Positions 36,131 through 45,600 of a stretch of 51,602 nucleotides of DNA are shown here, piece after piece. Position 1 is the first letter of the stretch, and each line of letters opens with the position of its first letter. Position numbers and translations under genes: made by a program. Source of the stretch: Acidithiobacillus montserratensis (GTDB lineage: Bacteria; Pseudomonadota; Gammaproteobacteria; Acidithiobacillales; Acidithiobacillaceae); NCBI RefSeq assembly GCF_018853465.1, contig NZ_JABBOU010000030.1:1-51602 (forward strand), read 5' to 3'. The notes under the pieces are model-generated. The model was not told where the DNA came from, made no database searches, and saw nothing but the letters and a program-made list of their open reading frames with translations.

Positions 36131-37436
36131 GACGAAAAACACCGCCACGAAGGAAGAGGCAAAGCCCGCGCTGGTGCCGAAGCTGCGGTTTCCGGAGTTT
36201 CGGGGGGCGGAGGGGTGGGAGCTTTTGCCCTTGAGCAGATTGGCAACTCGCACAAAGCAGAAAAACAGAGATGAAAAGATTTCTCGTGTGCTGACGAATT
36301 CAGCCGAATTTGGCGTGATGGATCAGCGCGACTTTTTTGAAAAAGACATTGCCACGCAAGGAAATCTCGAAAGCTATTTCGTCGTTGAGCTGGGTAGTTA
36401 TGTTTACAACCCGCGCATCTCTGCAACAGCGCCAGTTGGCCCTATCTCAAAAAACAAAATCGGTACAGGGGTCATGTCGCCGCTGTACACCGTTTTTAAG
36501 TTTGAAGACGATGGCTACGATTATTATGAACATTACTTCAAGACGACCGGTTGGCACACTTACATGCGGCAAGCATCCAGCATGGGTGCGCGGCATGATC
36601 GCATGGCTATATCAAGCGACGACTTTATGGCAATGCCTTTGCCCGTGCCGTCACCAGATGAACAACAAAAAATCGCCGAGTGCCTGAGTTCGGTGGACGA
36701 GCTGATCGCCGCGCAAGCGCGGAAAGTGGACGTGCTCAAGACCCATAAAAAAGGGCTGATGCAGCAGCTTTTCCCCACCGAGGGCGAAACCCAACCCCGC
36801 CTCCGCTTCCCCGAATTCCGAAACGCCGGTGAGTGGGGTGACGGTGAGCTTGGCGCGAAAGCGAGCAAGATTGGCAGCGGAATAACGCCGACCGGTGGTG
36901 ACAAAAATTACAAACCGGCGGGGCGGCCATTTGTCCGCAGTCAGAACGTCGGCTGGGGCATTTTGTTGTTGGACGACGTTGCTTACATTGATGAAGAGAC
37001 TCACGCCACTTTCAAATCTACGGAAATCAAAGTTAGTGACGTTTTGCTAAACATCACTGGTGCGTCAATCGGAAGGAGCGCAGTTGCTGATGAGAGAGTT
37101 GCAGAGGGGAATGTCAACCAGCACGTTTGCATTATTCGTACCAAACCAAATGAACTGAGTCCCTTTTATCTGAATCAATTACTCATCTCTAAGCGCGGGC
37201 AAAAACAGATAGAAAGCTTTCAAGCAGGCGGCAACCGGCAAGGGCTCAACTTCGCGCAGATCAGATCGTTCTCGGTTCCGCTCCCGCCCACCCTCAATGA
37301 ACAACACCGCATCGCCTCCTGCCTCTCCAGCCTCGACACCCTCATCACTGCCGAAACCCAAAAGCTCGACGCCCTCAAAACCCACAAGAAAGGGCTGATG
37401 CAGCAGCTTTTTCCCGCCCCGGCGGCGGTGGCGTGA
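36120..37436 (+). CDS. hsdS: Type I restriction specificity subunit HsdS
   Basis: The DNA-recognition subunit, with two target recognition domains that each read half of the split site. Each half starts with a LRFPEF-type block and ends with a helix containing LKTHKKGLMQQLFP, giving the two-fold internal repeat of HsdS. TRD1 covers about residues 30-185 and TRD2 about 235-415. The TRDs are AT-richer than the conserved helices, a sign of domain exchange. I start at the ATG at 36120 (438 residues). It precedes the embedded toxin genes rather than hsdM. Confidence 0.94.
   Translation: MSSKTKNTATKEEAKPALVPKLRFPEFRGAEGWELLPLSRLATRTKQKNRDEKISRVLTNSAEFGVMDQRDFFEKDIATQGNLESYFVVELGSYVYNPRISATAPVGPISKNKIGTGVMSPLYTVFKFEDDGYDYYEHYFKTTGWHTYMRQASSMGARHDRMAISSDDFMAMPLPVPSPDEQQKIAECLSSVDELIAAQARKVDVLKTHKKGLMQQLFPTEGETQPRLRFPEFRNAGEWGDGELGAKASKIGSGITPTGGDKNYKPAGRPFVRSQNVGWGILLLDDVAYIDEETHATFKSTEIKVSDVLLNITGASIGRSAVADERVAEGNVNQHVCIIRTKPNELSPFYLNQLLISKRGQKQIESFQAGGNRQGLNFAQIRSFSVPLPPTLNEQHRIASCLSSLDTLITAETQKLDALKTHKKGLMQQLFPAPAAVA
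36751..36772 (+). repeat. Direct repeat in hsdS conserved helix, copy 1
   Basis: A 22-base identity with 37390-37411, coding the KGLMQQLF part of each conserved helix. It could support recombination between the two halves of hsdS or between alleles. Confidence 0.8.
37390..37411 (+). repeat. Direct repeat in hsdS conserved helix, copy 2
   Basis: Second copy of the 22-base identity at 36751-36772, inside the C-terminal conserved helix of HsdS, about 640 bp downstream of the first. Confidence 0.8.
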
Positions 37437-37484
37437 TGAGCGACCTAATTTCTTCGCCGAAAGCGCCCTGACTAAGGCTTTGGC

Positions 37485-38003
37485 ATGACGAAAAAAATCA
37501 TCATCATTGCGGGGCCAAACGGGGCAGGCAAAACGACCTTTGCCCGTTCGTTTCTGCCGCAGGAAGCGCAATGCCCGCGCTTCATCAACGCGGATTTGAT
37601 TGCGGCAGGGCTCTCGCCCTTTGCACCGGAGGCGGCGGCACTCAAAGCCGGTCGCCTGATGCTGGCAGAAATTGACGATTGCGTGCGTAAAGGGGAAAGT
37701 TTCGCTTTCGAGACGACGCTGGCCGGGCTTGCCTACGTGAGTCGTATTCATGAATGGCGAGCGGCCGGTTATCACGTCAGTCTCTTCTTTTTGCACCTGC
37801 CAGATGCCGAGATGGCCGTCGCTCGGGTAGCAGAGCGGGTGCGTCAGGGCGGGCACCACATTGAAGAGGCAGTGATTCGCCGGCGTTTTTCGGCCGGACG
37901 GCGCAATTTTGAACAAGCCTACAAGTCCGCCGTGGACACTTGGGCAGAATATGACAACACGGGCGAACAGCCGACCCTCTTGCAATGGAGAGAAAACCCA
38001 TGA
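37485..38003 (+). CDS. Zeta-toxin family P-loop kinase
   Basis: A 172-residue protein with Walker A AGPNGAGKTT at residues 9-18 and the blocks RFINADLIAAGLSPF and FAFETTLAG, typical of zeta toxins and related kinases that phosphorylate UDP-activated sugars in peptidoglycan precursor synthesis. The toxic activity is inferred. It follows hsdS by 48 bp and its stop overlaps a small downstream gene by ATGA, a toxin-first pair embedded in the hsd locus. Confidence 0.82.
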   Translation: MTKKIIIIAGPNGAGKTTFARSFLPQEAQCPRFINADLIAAGLSPFAPEAAALKAGRLMLAEIDDCVRKGESFAFETTLAGLAYVSRIHEWRAAGYHVSLFFLHLPDAEMAVARVAERVRQGGHHIEEAVIRRRFSAGRRNFEQAYKSAVDTWAEYDNTGEQPTLLQWRENP

Positions 38004-38203
38004 ATGACAACGATATTTCCAATGCCAAAGACCCCGATCTGCGAGCCTCCCTGGGTGCATTGCGGCGCGCCGCCCAGCAGGCCCGCAAGACGGCGATCCA
38101 GACTGAGACGAACCTCGTGATCGTCAAGGACGGGCGGATGCAGCGTGTCTCGGCAGATGAGCTTCGCCAGCAGGAAAAAACAGAAACGACGCCGCAGACA
38201 TGA
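38000..38203 (+). CDS. Small putative antitoxin partner of the zeta-type kinase
   Basis: A 67-residue charged protein beginning MNDNDISNAKDPDLRAS, with a helical Ala/Arg-rich middle (ALRRAAQQARKTAI) and LVIVKDGRMQRVSADELRQQ. No DNA-binding motif is clear. Its ATG overlaps the kinase stop and its own stop overlaps the ATG of the first hsdM copy (both ATGA). Size and coupling suggest an antitoxin; the sequence alone does not prove it. Confidence 0.65.
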   Translation: MNDNDISNAKDPDLRASLGALRRAAQQARKTAIQTETNLVIVKDGRMQRVSADELRQQEKTETTPQT

Positions 38204-38262
38204 CCGAAACCAACCAAAAACAACTGGGCAACACGCTCTGGAGCATCGCCGACCAACTGCGC
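38199..38262 (+). repeat. Duplicated 5' end of hsdM, copy 1
   Basis: 64 bp matching 38907-38970 with three mismatches: one silent and two adjacent ones changing Ala to Ser at codon 15. It covers the hsdM ATG and the first 21 codons. Confidence 0.95.
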
Positions 38263-38265
38263 TGA
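38200..38265 (+). pseudogene. HsdM start fragment of 21 codons
   Basis: An open frame beginning MTETNQKQLGNTLW that copies the first 21 residues of HsdM and then ends at TGA. The sequence after it is unrelated to hsdM. It still overlaps the antitoxin stop by ATGA, so it is probably translated, and its stop lies 12 bp before the PIN-gene ATG, which may couple the two. It is either the relic of an hsdM interrupted by a cassette or a junction left by recombination. Confidence 0.85.
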
Positions 38266-38276
38266 GGAATGCCGGC

Positions 38277-38711
38277 ATGAGGCTTTATCTTGACAACTGT
38301 ATGTTCAACCGTCCCTTTGATGATCAGTCGAACATTAGGGTATTGCTTGAAACAGAAGCCAAATTAAAAATACAGGAACAAATTCGTAGTGGAATATTTG
38401 ATTTGGTTTGGTCCTATATTCTCGACTATGAGAATGAGAAAAATCCCTACAGGGAACGACAAAATCAGATCGACCATTGGCGCAAGTATGCCCAAATCGA
38501 TATTCAGGAGGAGGCAGAAGTGATTCTCCAGGCGAACATTCTTTATCAGCTTGGCCTGAAGAAGATGGATGCGTTGCACATCGCTTGCGCCTCTATTGCC
38601 AAAGCAGACTATTTCTTGACAACCGATAAAGGTATTCTGAAAAAAGCGGTTGTCGTCGATATGGTTTCTATCAAAGATCCCATTGATTTCATTAAGGAGG
38701 TGTTTCCATGA
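38277..38711 (+). CDS. PIN-domain ribonuclease toxin (VapC-like)
   Basis: A 144-residue PIN-fold protein. The first acidic residue is in MRLYLDNCMFNRPFDD, then come an Asp in LKKMDALHIACASIAKADYF and another in TTDKGIL, the usual metal-binding set. Such proteins cut RNA as toxins in other systems. The start is the ATG at 38277 with GAGG 9 bp upstream; the longer frame runs back through the hsdM fragment. The gene is clearly AT-richer than hsdR and hsdM. It overlaps the next gene by 4 bp. Confidence 0.82.
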   Translation: MRLYLDNCMFNRPFDDQSNIRVLLETEAKLKIQEQIRSGIFDLVWSYILDYENEKNPYRERQNQIDHWRKYAQIDIQEEAEVILQANILYQLGLKKMDALHIACASIAKADYFLTTDKGILKKAVVVDMVSIKDPIDFIKEVFP

Positions 38712-38911
38712 TGACGGATACTGAAATACGGTTAAAAGGTCTGCAAGTCCTTGCTCTTAACTTGGGAGATATTGAAATGGAACGGTTTGTTGCCCTGATT
38801 CAACGCGAACCGTTTGACTATACCCAATGGCGAGCAGCGATCGATACCGATGAGACCATCGAAGCGATCAGTAAAAACGCGATGGAACTCAGGAATAGAC
38901 GAACTTCATGA
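38708..38911 (+). CDS. Small putative antitoxin partner of the PIN toxin
   Basis: A 67-residue acidic protein starting MMTDTEIRLKGLQVLALNLG, with MERFVALIQREPFDYTQW and ETIEAISKNAMELR. It is the usual size for an antitoxin next to a PIN toxin, but I do not see an AbrB, ribbon-helix-helix or Phd signature. It overlaps the PIN stop and the hsdM ATG (ATGA on both sides). Two in-frame ATGs one codon apart are possible starts. Confidence 0.65.
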   Translation: MMTDTEIRLKGLQVLALNLGDIEMERFVALIQREPFDYTQWRAAIDTDETIEAISKNAMELRNRRTS

Positions 38912-38970
38912 CCGAAACCAACCAAAAACAACTGGGCAACACCCTCTGGGCCATCGCCGACCAACTGCGC
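38907..38970 (+). repeat. Duplicated 5' end of hsdM, copy 2
   Basis: The start of the intact hsdM. It matches 38199-38262 and, with it, brackets the PIN toxin and partner genes. Confidence 0.95.
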
Positions 38971-40521
38971 GGGGCGATGGATGCGGACGACTTCCGCGAT
39001 TACATGCTGTCCTTCCTGTTCCTGCGCTACCTCTCGGACAACTACGAGACGGCGGCGAAGAAGGAGCTGGGCAAGGATTACCCGGATGAGGGCGGCGACG
39101 CCCGCGCCGTGCCACTGGCGCTCTGGTATGCCGACAACGCCGCCGATATTGCCGAGTTCGAGAAGCAGATGCGGCGCAAGGTGCATTACGTCATCGAGCC
39201 CGCGCACCTGTGGAACAGTATCGCGAATCTCGCCCGCACCCAGAACGCGGAGCTGCTGAACACGCTGCAGGCGGGCTTCAAATACATCGAGACGGAATCC
39301 TTCGAGAGCACCTTTCAGGGGTTGTTTTCCGAGATTGATCTCAGTTCGCCCAAGCTGGGCAAAACCTACGCGGACCGCAACGCCAAGCTCTGCACCATCA
39401 TCCAGAAAATCGCCGAGGGGCTGGCGGCGTTCTCCACGGATGTCGATACGCTGGGCGACGCCTACGAATACCTGATCGGCCAGTTTGCGGCGGGCTCGGG
39501 CAAGAAGGCGGGCGAGTTCTACACCCCGCAGCAGATTTCCGACATCCTCTCGGCCATTGTCACGCTGGACAGCCAGGAGCCGAAAACCGGCGCCAAAAAG
39601 CGGCTGGACAGCGTGCTGGACTTCGCCTGCGGTTCCGGCTCGCTGCTGCTCAATGTGCGCAAGAAGGTGGCCAAGGCGGGCGGCAGCATCGGCAAAATCT
39701 ACGGGCAGGAAAAGAACATCACCACCTACAACCTCGCGCGCATGAACATGCTGCTGCACGGGGTGAAGGACACCGAGTTCGAGATCTTCCACGGCGACAC
39801 TTTGCTCAACGAGTGGGACATGCTGCGCGAGCAGAACCCGGCGAAGAAGCCGAGCTTCGATGCCGTCGTCGCCAATCCGCCGTTTTCCTACCGCTGGGAG
39901 CCGACCGACGCGCTGGCCGACGATGTGCGCTTCAAAAGCCACGGCCTCGCGCCCAAGTCCGCCGCCGACTTCGCCTTTCTGCTGCACGGCTTTCATTTTC
40001 TGAAAGACGAAGGCGTGATGGCCATCATCCTGCCGCACGGCGTGCTGTTCCGGGGCGGGGCGGAAGAACGCATCCGCAGCAAGCTGCTCAAGGACGGCCA
40101 TATCGACACGGTGATCGGCCTGCCCGCGAACCTGTTCTATTCCACCGGCATTCCGGTGTGCATCCTCGTGCTGAAAAAATGCAAGAAGCCCGACGACGTG
40201 CTGTTCATCAACGCCGCCGAGCACTTCGTGAAAGGCAAGCGCCAGAACCAGCTCGCGCCCGAGCACATCGCCAAGATCATCGACACCTACCAGTTCCGCA
40301 CCGAGGAACCCCGCTACGCCCGCCGCGTGGAGATGGCCGAGATCGAGAAAAACGACTTCAACCTCAACATCTCGCGCTACATCAGCACGGCGGTGGCCGA
40401 GGCGGAGATCGACCTCGCGGCGACCCATGCGAGCCTGGTGGAGATCGAGCAAGCCATCAAAAGCGCAACCGCCGAACACAATGCCTTTCTCAAGGAACTT
40501 GGTCTGCCGCTGCTGCCTTGA
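38908..40521 (+). CDS. hsdM: Type I modification methyltransferase HsdM
   Basis: The 537-residue N6-adenine methyltransferase subunit. The N-terminal HsdM domain (DDFRDYMLSFLFLRYLSDNY) is followed by GEFYTPQQIS, the SAM-binding FACGSGSLLLN and the catalytic NPPF in VVANPPFSY, with HGVLFRGGAEERIR and the GIPVCILVLKK block. Composition matches hsdR. It is the last gene of the locus, separated from hsdR/hsdS by two toxin-antitoxin-like pairs, and its first 21 codons are duplicated upstream. Confidence 0.96.
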   Translation: MTETNQKQLGNTLWAIADQLRGAMDADDFRDYMLSFLFLRYLSDNYETAAKKELGKDYPDEGGDARAVPLALWYADNAADIAEFEKQMRRKVHYVIEPAHLWNSIANLARTQNAELLNTLQAGFKYIETESFESTFQGLFSEIDLSSPKLGKTYADRNAKLCTIIQKIAEGLAAFSTDVDTLGDAYEYLIGQFAAGSGKKAGEFYTPQQISDILSAIVTLDSQEPKTGAKKRLDSVLDFACGSGSLLLNVRKKVAKAGGSIGKIYGQEKNITTYNLARMNMLLHGVKDTEFEIFHGDTLLNEWDMLREQNPAKKPSFDAVVANPPFSYRWEPTDALADDVRFKSHGLAPKSAADFAFLLHGFHFLKDEGVMAIILPHGVLFRGGAEERIRSKLLKDGHIDTVIGLPANLFYSTGIPVCILVLKKCKKPDDVLFINAAEHFVKGKRQNQLAPEHIAKIIDTYQFRTEEPRYARRVEMAEIEKNDFNLNISRYISTAVAEAEIDLAATHASLVEIEQAIKSATAEHNAFLKELGLPLLP

Positions 40522-40625
40522 TGAGCAGCCCGAGTCAATCAGCCATTGCTGGGATTTGCCCCGCGCTGCAGCCTCTGCTAGGCTCAAAACCAATGATTTG
40601 CGGGGTACCCAGCGGAGCCTGAGAC

Positions 40626-42440
40626 ATGCGTTTTCTCTTTTTACCCTTTATCTGGTTGGGAAGGCTGCTGCACTGGATTCGCCTGGGCGTCCTCAATCTG
40701 CTGACCCTGCTGGTGCTGGCAGCCATCATCATTGGCCTGATCGGCTATTTTACCCAGAAAACGATTTCCGTCCCCGATAAAGCGGTGCTCTGGCTGGAAC
40801 CCCAGGGAAGCCTGGTGTATAGCCGCAGCAATACCTGGGAAAACCATCTGCTGCAAAAAATTCATCCCAGTCAAAATACCATTCTGCTCCGCCATCTGGT
40901 CGAAAGCATCGATCATGCGGCCAAAGACCCGCATATTCGCGTTCTCGCCCTGGATCTGAGCAAATTCAACGGCGGCAGCTTGACCCAATTGCTCAGTGTG
41001 GCCCACGCCCTGCAGGATTTTCGGGCCCAGGGCAAACTCATCTACGCCTATGCGCCCGAGTATTCCAATGGCAACTATGTACTGGCGGCCCAGGCCAACG
41101 AGGTGTTTTTGCCGCCGCTGGGTATGGCGTTGGTCACGCCCTTCTCCGATCATCATCTGTATTTCAAGGGACTACTCGAAAAAATCGGGGTGACGGTAGC
41201 GGCCTTCCGCCAGGGCAAATACAAGTCTGCCGTCGAACCTCTGACGCGTACAGACATGTCGGCGGCGGCCCAGGAAGAAAACCGGGCCTGGCTGACTACC
41301 TGGTGGCAGTCCTATGAACAGGCCATCAGCAAGGGGCGCGGCATTCCGGCTGGTGATATCCAGAACTATGCCACCCAGTTGCCGCAACTGTTGCAGCAGT
41401 ATCAGGGGGATGCCGCGCAATTGGCGGTCAGTCAAAAGTTGGTTACCCAACTGGGTGATGCCGAAGATTTTCGCAACGCCGTGGCAAAGGTCATGGGTGA
41501 AAAACCCAAAAAACTGCATACCATCAGTTATCGTCGTTATTACCAGAGTTTTGCCAAACACGAGCACGAACATGGGCCGGAGATTGCGGTGGTTCCCATT
41601 GATGGCATGCTGGTCCCCGGCAACAATGAAGAGCAGGGTGTCGTAGCCTCGGGACCCACCGTTCGCCAACTGGATCGCCTCCGCCATGATGACGAGGTCA
41701 AAGCAGTCATCCTCCAGGTCAACAGCCCCGGCGGCGACGTCAATGCCGCCAATGCCATTCGCCGGGCCGTTGTTCGCCTGCGCGAGGCAGGCAAGCCGGT
41801 GGTGGTCAGCATGGGCACCCTGGGCGCTTCGGGCGCCTACTGGCTCTCCACAGGCGCAGACCGGATCTATGCCGAACCCACTACCATCGCCGCCGACATC
41901 GGTGTTTTCGTGCTTTTCCCCGATTTCTCCGGCTTGCTGAAGAAACTGGGTATTGGCTATTCCGGTGTCAGCAGTGTGCCCGATGCACCCTCCATCTCCC
42001 CCTATGCCCCGCTGAGCAAATCTGAGCAGCAGGCTTTCCAGGCGGTGGTGAACCACATTTATGGGCATTTCGTGGATTTGGTAGCCAAAGCCCGGCACTT
42101 GCCCGTGGCCCAGGTGGAGAAAGACTCCCAGGGCCGCGCCTGGAGTGGTGTTGATGCCTATCACCTGGGTCTGGTGGATGGTCTGGGTGGTATGGCTGAG
42201 GCGGAAAAAGCCGTGGCCCGGCTCGCCCATCTCAAAAACGGTCATTACCAGCTCGATTACCTGCCTCGCCCCGAGGGAGAGTCACCTTTTGCCCAATTCC
42301 ATTCCTGGGCGCTGGCCAGCCTTGCCCCCTCTTTGCCTCAAGGGAGCGAAACCGCCCTCAGTCAGGCCCGGCTGCTGCTGAATTACTCCCGCCCCTATGG
42401 CGTTTTTGCCTACCTACCCATTGATCCCAAAATGCCCTGA
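40626..42440 (+). CDS. sppA: Signal peptide peptidase SppA (67K type)
   Basis: A membrane-anchored serine protease that degrades cleaved signal peptides. The N-terminal membrane helix is LLTLLVLAAIIIGLIGYF. It is the double-domain form of about 604 residues: the catalytic Lys is in FRQGKYKSAVEPLTR and the nucleophile Ser in MGTLGASGAYWLS, with NSPGGDVNAANAI between them. It is the first ordinary chromosomal gene after the restriction locus, 104 bp beyond hsdM. Confidence 0.93.
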   Translation: MRFLFLPFIWLGRLLHWIRLGVLNLLTLLVLAAIIIGLIGYFTQKTISVPDKAVLWLEPQGSLVYSRSNTWENHLLQKIHPSQNTILLRHLVESIDHAAKDPHIRVLALDLSKFNGGSLTQLLSVAHALQDFRAQGKLIYAYAPEYSNGNYVLAAQANEVFLPPLGMALVTPFSDHHLYFKGLLEKIGVTVAAFRQGKYKSAVEPLTRTDMSAAAQEENRAWLTTWWQSYEQAISKGRGIPAGDIQNYATQLPQLLQQYQGDAAQLAVSQKLVTQLGDAEDFRNAVAKVMGEKPKKLHTISYRRYYQSFAKHEHEHGPEIAVVPIDGMLVPGNNEEQGVVASGPTVRQLDRLRHDDEVKAVILQVNSPGGDVNAANAIRRAVVRLREAGKPVVVSMGTLGASGAYWLSTGADRIYAEPTTIAADIGVFVLFPDFSGLLKKLGIGYSGVSSVPDAPSISPYAPLSKSEQQAFQAVVNHIYGHFVDLVAKARHLPVAQVEKDSQGRAWSGVDAYHLGLVDGLGGMAEAEKAVARLAHLKNGHYQLDYLPRPEGESPFAQFHSWALASLAPSLPQGSETALSQARLLLNYSRPYGVFAYLPIDPKMP

Positions 42441-42643
42441 AAATAGGCACAGCTCATCTTGCAATTACAAGACGGGGCCACGAAGCTTGCAACGCATGTT
42501 GGAATTATGACACCCTGATTATAAGAGGTTGTAGTGTTGCTATAGTAGGCAGCGCTTAAAACCCGTAGATGCTAAGAAGCTAAAAGGAGGCAGGCACAGG
42601 CTGATCATGAACCCGATTACCTGCTGCAAGGAGCCTTATTGGA
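42441..42643. other. Intergenic region between sppA and putA
   Basis: About 200 bp without a convincing gene. The last 40 bp hold AAGGAG about 10 bp before the putA ATG. A TATAGT near 42542 could be a -10 box but lacks a good -35. A short frame at 42607-42816 overlaps putA and shows no codon support. Confidence 0.5.
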
Positions 42644-45600
42644 ATGTCTCAAACCCGTTTGTATGCAGTTTCAGCTTCACCCGATGCAGTTCATCAACCC
42701 CCGGAGTCACTGGACGCCGCCGGTTTGCTGCCGCCTCCCTACCGGGACGAGCAAGAGCAGGTCAACGCTCTTCTCCTGGCTCTCGGCGACAGGCTCAATT
42801 GGCTGGAAGTAATTGACCAGGCCCGTCCCTGGGTGGAAGCCGTGCGCAAGCAGCCGGCACCGTTCTGGGCCCTGGAGTCTCTACTCAAAGAATATCCCAT
42901 CACCAGTGCCGAGGGCTTGGCTTTGATGCGTCTTGCCGAGGCTTTGCTGCGCGTCCCGGATACCGGTACGGCCGCGCTGCTGGCCGCAGATCAACTGGGA
43001 CGGGCCCGTTTTGCTGGAGAAGAAAAGCAGTCCTGGATTACCCAGATTTCGGGTCGGGTACTGATTTTGTCGCGTCGCCTGCTGGCCGAAAAGGAAACCC
43101 GCAATCTGGTGCAGCGGCTTGGGATGAACACGGTGGTGACCGCTGCCGTGCGCGCCATTGCCCTGCTGGGGCGGCAGTTTGTGCTGGGGCAGGATCTGGG
43201 CGAGGCGCGGCGTCGGGCCGGAGAGGCCAGAAAAAAGCAGCCCTTATTGTCCTATTCCTACGACATGCTCGGAGAAGGCGCCCGCAACAGTGCCGATGCG
43301 GCCCGTTATGCAGCTGCCTATGAATCTGCTTTGCGGGCTCTGGCGACACAACCCGGCAATGGTGGCCCCCGGGAGCGCGATGGTATTTCCATCAAGCTAT
43401 CGGCCTTGCATCCGCGCTTTGAAGAAGCCCAGCGTGGCCGTCTTTGGCAAGAACTTTTTCCCAAGTTACAGCAACTGGCAGAGCTGGCTGCTCAGGGACG
43501 ACTGAATCTGACTCTGGACGCGGAGGAAAGTGATCGTCTGGAGCTCCAGCTCGATATGCTCGATGCCCTGCAACAGCATCTGGCCCGTAATACGGCTTGC
43601 GCCGGGTGGGAAGGATTGGGTATTGCCGTGCAGGCTTATCAAAGCCGCGCCGATGCGGTCATTGAAGAAGTGTTGGCCCGCACCCGCCGCAATCAGAGCC
43701 GCTTGATGCTGCGTCTGGTCAAAGGGGCTTACTGGGACATGGAAATCAAAAGAGCCCAGGAAATGGGCCTGCCGGGATACCCGGTTTTTACCCATAAGCA
43801 TCATTCGGATATCAGCTATCTGGCCTGTGCGGCGCGTCTGCTTGAAGCCGCTAATGGTCCCCATGCCCTGGTTTATCCACAATTTGCCACCCACAATGCA
43901 GCGAGCATTGCCGCCGTGTTACGGCTGGCGGAGCAGCAGCCCGACGCCCGCTTTGAAATGCAGCGCTTGCACGGCATGGGAGAGGGGATTTATCGCGAAG
44001 TATTACGCCAGGGTTCTCTTCAGCGCCTGCGCATTTATGCACCCGTAGGGCGTCACCGCGATCTGCTGGCCTATCTGGTACGGCGTCTGCTCGAAAATGG
44101 GGCCAATACCTCATTTATTCATCAGTTGGCCAATCAGCATGTGGCTGCTGAGGATCTCCTGGTGAGTCCCCTCTGGCGTGCAGAAGAAGCAGCACTGCCC
44201 AGTCCTGCAGAGATCTATGGTCACCTTCACGGTGAACGCCGTCTGAACAGTCAAGGAATGGATATGACTTATGACACTGAACGCAGTCCGGTACTGGCCG
44301 CCGCACGGTTACTGCATGTGGTGACTCCCGAAGAAATGGCGGCGGAAGACATCGAAGCACTGATGCATACCCTCCATGCCGGACAGGTCCGTTGGGATGC
44401 TCTGCCGGTGGAGCGGCGCGCCGAGATTCTGACTCAGGCTGCCGATCTGTTGGAGTCCCGGCGCGAGTCCATGCTCGCCCTGGTGATGCGTGAGGCCCAC
44501 AAAACCCTGGCAGATGCGGTTGCCGAACTGCGTGAGGCCGTAGATTTTTGCCGCTATTATGCTATTCAGGCCAAGGCCCTGATGCGCAAGGAGATACTCC
44601 CTGGTCCAACGGGTGAGACGAATTCCTTGAATCTTCGGGGGCGGGGCGTGTTTGTCTGTATCAGCCCGTGGAATTTTCCTCTGGCAATTTTTGCAGGGCA
44701 GGTAGTTGCTGCTCTGGTGACCGGGAACAGTGTAGCAGCCAAGCCCGCTGAGCAAACCATGGCCATAGCCAAAGCCTTTGTGGAACTGCTCTGGGAGGCA
44801 GGAGTTCCCCGGGATGCCCTGGCGCTGATGCCCGGTGCCGGTGAAACCGTGGGTGCGGCGCTGGTGGAGCATCCTCTGGCCGCCGGAGTGGTTTTTACCG
44901 GTTCAAGCGCTGTTGCCCGCCATATTCATCAATCCCTGGCGGTGAAAGACGGCCCCATTGTTCCTTTGATTGCCGAAACGGGCGGCATCAATGCCATGAT
45001 TGTGGATTCCACCGCCCTGGCGGAACAGGTAGTGGATGCGGTTATTGCTTCGGCATTTCGTTCCGCCGGACAACGCTGCTCGGCACTGCGTCTGCTCTGT
45101 CTGCAGGAAGAATGCGCGGATGAAATTCTCACTATGCTGACCGGCGCCATGCAGGAGCTGGTGATCGGTCCGGCGCTGGATTATGCCACGGATGTGGGCC
45201 CGGTGATTGATGCCGAAGCCCAGTCTCATCTTGTGGAACAAATCGGCCGGATAGAGCAGGGCGGCGGTAAATTGCTGGCGCGTACTGCCTGGCCGACGGC
45301 TTTGCTGGAGCGTGCCCGGGGCGGGGATACGTCCCTGGCCCTGACCATGCCGGATGATCAACAGCGGGATCTGCATTTTATCGCTCCCTGTGCTTATACC
45401 ATTACTCAGGTTGCTCAGGTTCGCGAGGAAGTGTTCGGGCCGGTGTTGCAGGTAGTCACCTGGAAGGCCGGGCAAATAGATGCCTTGATCGACGCCATCA
45501 ACGCACTGGGATTCGGGCTGACCCTGGGTGTGCAGACCCGGATTGATGGTCGGGCGGCCCACATCGCAGCGCGCTCCCGCTGCGGTAATGTGTATGTCAA

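Noticed and set aside
38818..40593. Minus-strand open frame of 591 codons opposite hsdM
   Set aside because: It is antisense to the clear methyltransferase motifs of hsdM, shows no motif of its own and is explained by the same codon bias.
41172..42245. Minus-strand frame of 357 codons opposite sppA
   Set aside because: sppA has its catalytic motifs and full length on the plus strand; the opposite frame has no recognisable domain.
42607..42816. Short frame overlapping the start of putA
   Set aside because: It overlaps the putA N-terminus in another frame, shows no motif, and AAGGAG at 42628 fits the putA ATG.
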